This document shows positions 60,070-64,000 of a stretch of 64,000 nt of DNA, piece after piece. The position numbers and the translations under genes are program-made. The notes beneath the pieces were generated by a model. That model was not told the DNA's origin. It did not search any database and was given only the letters and a program-made list of their open reading frames with translations. The stretch's first letter is position 1; the number at the start of each line of letters is the position of its first letter. Origin of the DNA: Aquatica leii (lineage: Eukaryota; Arthropoda; Insecta; Coleoptera; Lampyridae); NCBI GenBank assembly GCA_035610365.1, contig CM069432.1:80418520-80482519 (forward strand), given 5' to 3'.

Positions 60070-60880
60070 AAAATAAGTTGGTATACGAGGACCATTCAAG
60101 AAAACAAATACCGCAATTTATAGAAAATCTAAATTATAACGTAACAAATAAAATCAACATAAACATACAAGAGATAAAAAAAGCTAGTGAGAAAATGCAC
60201 AAATGACCCGCAAAGAAACTTTTACAGACAACAAATATAATATATCTGGAGAATGAGACGTTGTGAACGTAGTATTAGAAATAGATGAAGGAAAGATAAC
60301 GACGGCACTAAGACAATTAAAAATTAAAATTTTTATAAGAGATGATGAGGTTACTAATGAAATGTAAAGCACGAAAGCTCAACATTTACACGAATATTAG
60401 TTAAAATATTGCAATTGGTAACCCGCAAATTAATAGTACCCGACTTCTAAAAATAATAATAATCATACCCATATTCAAAAAAACTCAAAGGCAAGTACGG
60501 AGCAATTATAGAGGCACAAAACTTACTCCAGAGCACATTCAAACTGATAACAAAAGTTATAACTCAAAAAGTAGCAGAGAGTATAAAATTAAGAAACAAA
60601 CAACATAGTTTCAGAATGGGAAGATCGTGCAATAATGCGATTATTGTTATAAGACTAATAAACAAAAACGCTTCAGAATTCAATGTATTCCTTTGCTTTC
60701 TAGACATTAAAAAAACGTTTATCAATATACAACTGCATCATGCTCCAAAAATATTAGATAACAATAATATCCCAGACAATATAATCAGACTTATTAAGAA
60801 TATCAGCTTGTTTCAGAGTAAGCGTCTTATTTTTTTAGCCACACTATGGTTACTACATTTTTTTTTATTATTGCGATTCT
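60070..60880 (+). pseudogene. LINE reverse transcriptase, N-terminal half
   Basis: Frames in order: EIDEGKITTALRQLKIKIFI then DDEVTNEM (60270-60365), matching LKNxKSPGxDxIxNEM. LKIIIIIPIFKK and SNYRGTKLTPE (60450-60530) match the LIPIFKKGD...NYRGISLL motif. From 60607, QHSFRMGRSCNNAIIVIRLI and FLCFLDIKKTFI match GFRxGRSCxDAIFxxRQ and FIDLxKAFD (first catalytic Asp retained). The frame continues to about 60830 and ends before the YADD box. Frameshifts and stops throughout. Probably the same copy as 58130-58265. Confidence 0.85.
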
Positions 60881-60924
60881 TTTAACGATAGTATTTTGTT
60901 TTTCTTAAAAATCCGTTTCTTTCC

Positions 60925-62000
60925 GTATCAAAAAGCAATAGAGCATGAATGTTTTACACTCTATGTTATTTTTGTCCAAATATCAAGTAGCGGTGAGCAC
61001 AAAAAAAACAATTTATTAGTTGTATATAATACGTTATGTGAACGTTACAATAATTCACGTTTATTAATTAACAGTCACGGTAAATGATTATTTAATTTAA
61101 AAAAGGATAATAATGTAAATGCCTATAAAATTCGAAAATTAATTTACAAATTTTCTAAGCATTTATACGCACTAAACAGTTAAAACAACCGGTAAGAACA
61201 TGGGATACACTTGTTATTTATATTGTTAGTCAAAAATTAAATGAAAAAACAATTGACTGGGAAAAATAATAAAACTACGAAATACCAAATTTAGAACAAT
61301 TTAAGTTTTTTGCATACGCGAGCTAACGTGTTAGATTCTCTACAGGGGGCACAATAACGAGTAACACTACTTACATTAAAATCATTTGTTAACACATATG
61401 ATAATCAATGTTTAATTTGTAATAATGTTAAACATGCCAAAACCATGTGCCCAAAATTTAGAAACTTGAGCGTACATGAACGAACACAAAATATGAAAAA
61501 CTTAAATTATTGTTTAAGCTACCTTAAGCCGTTTCATTGTACTTATGAATGCCGAAAACCGCCGCGCAGTATGTGAAAACGTAACCATCACGGTATGCTA
61601 CACTTAAATTTAAATAATCAGAAAAAGTTCCCAGTAAATGATAGTATTACTGAACCAAATATCTCGTTAAACAGCGAACCGTCAAGTTCAGAAAAAAATA
61701 CAATTATCACTTGCATGCAATTCTATTTCGCAAACTTTGTTATCGGCAGTTGTTATAAAACTTCAAACCAAAAATGGTAACATTTGTACCGCCAGGGCCA
61801 TTTTAGATGGTGGTAGTAACATATCAATAGTATCTCAATCTTTATGTAATAAATTTAAATTAAAAACGGCAAGTACCAATGTAGGCGTCTGCGTTATTAA
61901 TCAAAATATTACAAATCTAAACCAGATGTGTAAACTGAAAGTAATTTCGCGATTTAATAAATTTTATCAATGTAGTGCCGTCCTTGTGGTAAGCAATTTA
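60925..62000 (+). pseudogene. gag-pol: BEL/Pao element 2: gag and protease, strongly decayed
   Basis: The gag remnant CERYNNSRLLINSHGK (about 61037-61085) is followed in other frames by NVNAYKIRKLIYKFSKHLYA. The zinc-knuckle region near 61425-61560 retains CLICNNVKHAKTMCPKF and CLSYLKPFHCTYEC. The protease has ILDGGSNISIVS (Asp at 61806-61808), where the usual DSG is DGG. Relative to element 1, the frame changes more often. The N-terminal part of gag and any 5' LTR are missing. Confidence 0.85.
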
Positions 62001-63050
62001 AGTCATAGAATACAAAATAAATAAAGATAAATTAAATATTTCTGCTAATCTTTACTTAGCTGATCCAAAATTTTATGAGCCAGGAGAAGTGCAGATTTAT
62101 AAACATGACGATCTAAAAGATGAACTAGAACGTTTTTGGAAAGTTGAATCAATTCACGATAATTACGATAAATTAACACCGGAAGAATTATTATCCGAGT
62201 CATTTTAAAAAATATACGCATCGTACACAAGACGAGCGTTTTGTAGTAAAATTGCCGATAACAAATGGCCTTAATAAATTAAGAAATTAACGAAAAAAAG
62301 CCGAAACGCGGTTTTGTAAGCTTGAAGAAAAATTGAATATAAATCCAGACTTAAAACGCAAATACAGTAGCTTTATAAATGAGTATATTAAATTAGACCA
62401 TATGCAATTAGTAAAAAAAAATTTAATAGGCACGAAAAATAATTATTACATTCCTTATTTTGCTATTTACTAATATTCGTTAACAACGCAACTTAGAATA
62501 ATTGTATTCGATATGAGTGTTCCTCGTGATAGTGCGTTTTCACTTAATAATTTACAATTAAATGGACGTATTTTACAACGTGATTTGCTATCAATAATTA
62601 TTGAATTTCATACTTTCAAAACAGTGGTTTTCGGTGATAAGACCTTAAGTTACAAAAAGTTTTGTGGAGACAAAATAGTAATGAAGAAATTAATAAATAT
62701 GAAACGCTACGACTTGTTTTCGGTATTAAAACTGCACTTTTTTTAGCTGTGCGTTATTTATTTGATTTAGCTAAAGAAACAAATGATATAGATGTAAAAA
62801 ACATTATAAAAAATAATTATTATATAGACGATTTCTTATTCGGAACTAATACTGAAGGGAAAACAATTGACTTAATAAAGCGTCCTGTTGCCGTATTAAA
62901 TAAAAGATGTTTTTCTCTTAGAAAATCTAGATCAAATAGTAAAATTAGTTTAAGAACGACAAACTTTTTATTTGCATGAAATTACTTTATGAAATCGATG
63001 GCAAAAACATATAAATATATTACAACTGCCAAAAGTAATGTTAATAATTA
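62001..63050 (+). pseudogene. pol: BEL/Pao element 2: reverse transcriptase, truncated
   Basis: DELERFWKVESIHDNYDKLT (62118-62180) is the linker after protease. The RT follows with LRIIVFDMSVPRDSAFSLNN (62490-62550), a motif deleted in element 1, then QRDLLSIIIEF and AVRYLFDLAKE, and the catalytic YYIDDFLFGTN box (Asp-Asp at 62827-62832). After ISLRTTNFLFA the similarity becomes weak and is lost by about 63050, so RNase H and integrase are absent. No 3' LTR seen. Parallel in order and strand to element 1 but an independent copy. Confidence 0.85.
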
Positions 63051-64000
63051 AGGCTAACTTTACGTCAATCTAATACATGGCATCGACTTCAAATAATAAT
63101 AAGTAAACAAAAATTTAGTCTTTTAATTGTAGCTAAACTAAATTATTTTTTACTATTTATTTTATTTTTGAAGTCGGTATTTCTTTTTGTTAATTTTTTT
63201 TTATTATAAACTGCACTGGATAAATGTGTAAAATTACGTTTTGCAGTTGTATCTGCTTGATTTAGTTCTAATTTGGAGTAGGTCTTCTGAGAGATTTTAT
63301 TTCAACCTTTTCTTCTATTGAACGTCGATCATATTAAGTTAATGTTTTAGAGTAATAAAAAGTACATATGGTTAAAAAGTTTAATTCATAAAAATTTGTA
63401 CCGTTTCATTTGTTTTAATAAGCTTCTGGACACTGCTAAAGACTAAAAATAAACACACTAGTATATTGCAGCAGTATCAAAAATAAAACTAATACAACCA
63501 ATTCTGAATCACGACGTGCGTTAGATTTCCAATTTTTTCGAATTGTAGTTAGATTTTAAATTTAGTACTGTTATAGCGGTTGCATTTTATAAGAAAAGTT
63601 ATATTTCCTTTTTCATCCAAATAATAAACTTAACACATTGGGTGTTCAAATCGGTCACAAACTTAACAATTCCTCTAGTATACAAAAGATATTTACGAAG
63701 ACTATATGCGAAAAGGATAGCAAAAATTTGATCTACTAAGTAATTAATTTAGTAAGTACGGTCATAAATCTCAGAAAAGACAAAAAAATTATATCTAACC
63801 ACAAAACGTAAATTCTGCCATAAAATAATTGAACAGCACAATATTTTAAAAAAACTTTGCCGAGCGTTAAAGTCACATGCGTTTACTATGCAGTCGGCGT
63901 GTAAAATACAAATGCGTAAATTAATATTTATTTAACTTTAAGATGTAAATAATTAATCAAAACAAATTTTTACTATGTCAAAAAGTTGACACTTATTGTA
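63051..64000. other. AT-rich end of the window, nothing recognised
   Basis: No gene or repeat recognised. Confidence 0.5.

Noticed and set aside
1-64000. Telomeric TTAGG arrays, tRNA genes, rRNA genes, CRISPR arrays, bacterial operons
   Set aside because: Looked for; none seen.

Overview
The window looks like intergenic DNA from a large, AT-rich animal nuclear genome. An insect is most likely, because the families present (BEL/Pao, Copia with an initiator-tRNA-Met primer site, insect-type DDE transposases, R1-like LINE, Penelope-like, Crypton) are typical of insect repeat landscapes. The order cannot be read from the sequence. I found no intact host gene, no rRNA or tRNA gene, no CRISPR array and nothing prokaryotic. 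Almost everything recognisable is a decayed transposable element (TE); the rest is unassigned AT-rich DNA.

Layout. 1-2365: foldback-like structure with arms made of an 18-bp GC-rich minisatellite and a minus-strand LINE fragment in its core. 2366-7500: near-complete but frame-broken BEL/Pao retrotransposon (gag, protease, RT, RNase H, integrase, polypurine tract, LTR start). 7860-9251: decayed DDE (DDE_3-like) transposase. 9886-10660: minus-strand LINE. 14175-15745: second DDE_3-like transposase, apparently split by a fragment of a DUF4817-type transposase. 20705-24030: short but structurally complete Copia element on the minus strand, with both LTRs, primer site, polypurine tract and matching 5-bp target-site duplication. 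24538-26454 and 44873-46805: a 1.9-kb sequence present twice in opposite orientation, about 18 kb apart. Between the copies lie piggyBac (27.9 kb), a CAATATTG-rich palindromic repeat (29 kb), a Crypton tyrosine recombinase (29.7-30.6 kb, minus), a second foldback pair (31.3-32.45 kb), another IS630/mariner-type transposase (34.1 kb), a hAT transposase (36.1-37.5 kb) and a Ty3/gypsy relic (43-44.3 kb, minus). Then come a small MITE (48.6 kb), a TTATCTAGATAA cluster and hairpin (49.4-50.2 kb), a LINE endonuclease and tRNA-like SINE head (51.7-52.7 kb), a Penelope-like RT inside inverted repeats (53.3-54.2 kb), a third foldback pair (57.3-57.95 kb), a LINE split by a 1.8-kb insertion (58.1-60.9 kb) and a second, more decayed BEL/Pao (60.9-63.05 kb).

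No gene here works with another in a host pathway; the relationships are insertion, nesting and decay. The two most unusual signals are (i) three unrelated loci that repeat one design, a short-unit GC-rich minisatellite present as a facing inverted pair, and (ii) the twice-present 1.9-kb non-coding repeat, which has its own 15-bp terminal inverted repeats and a near-perfect hairpin conserved in both copies. All assignments come from motif recognition by eye; percentages are estimates and boundaries are approximate unless stated.
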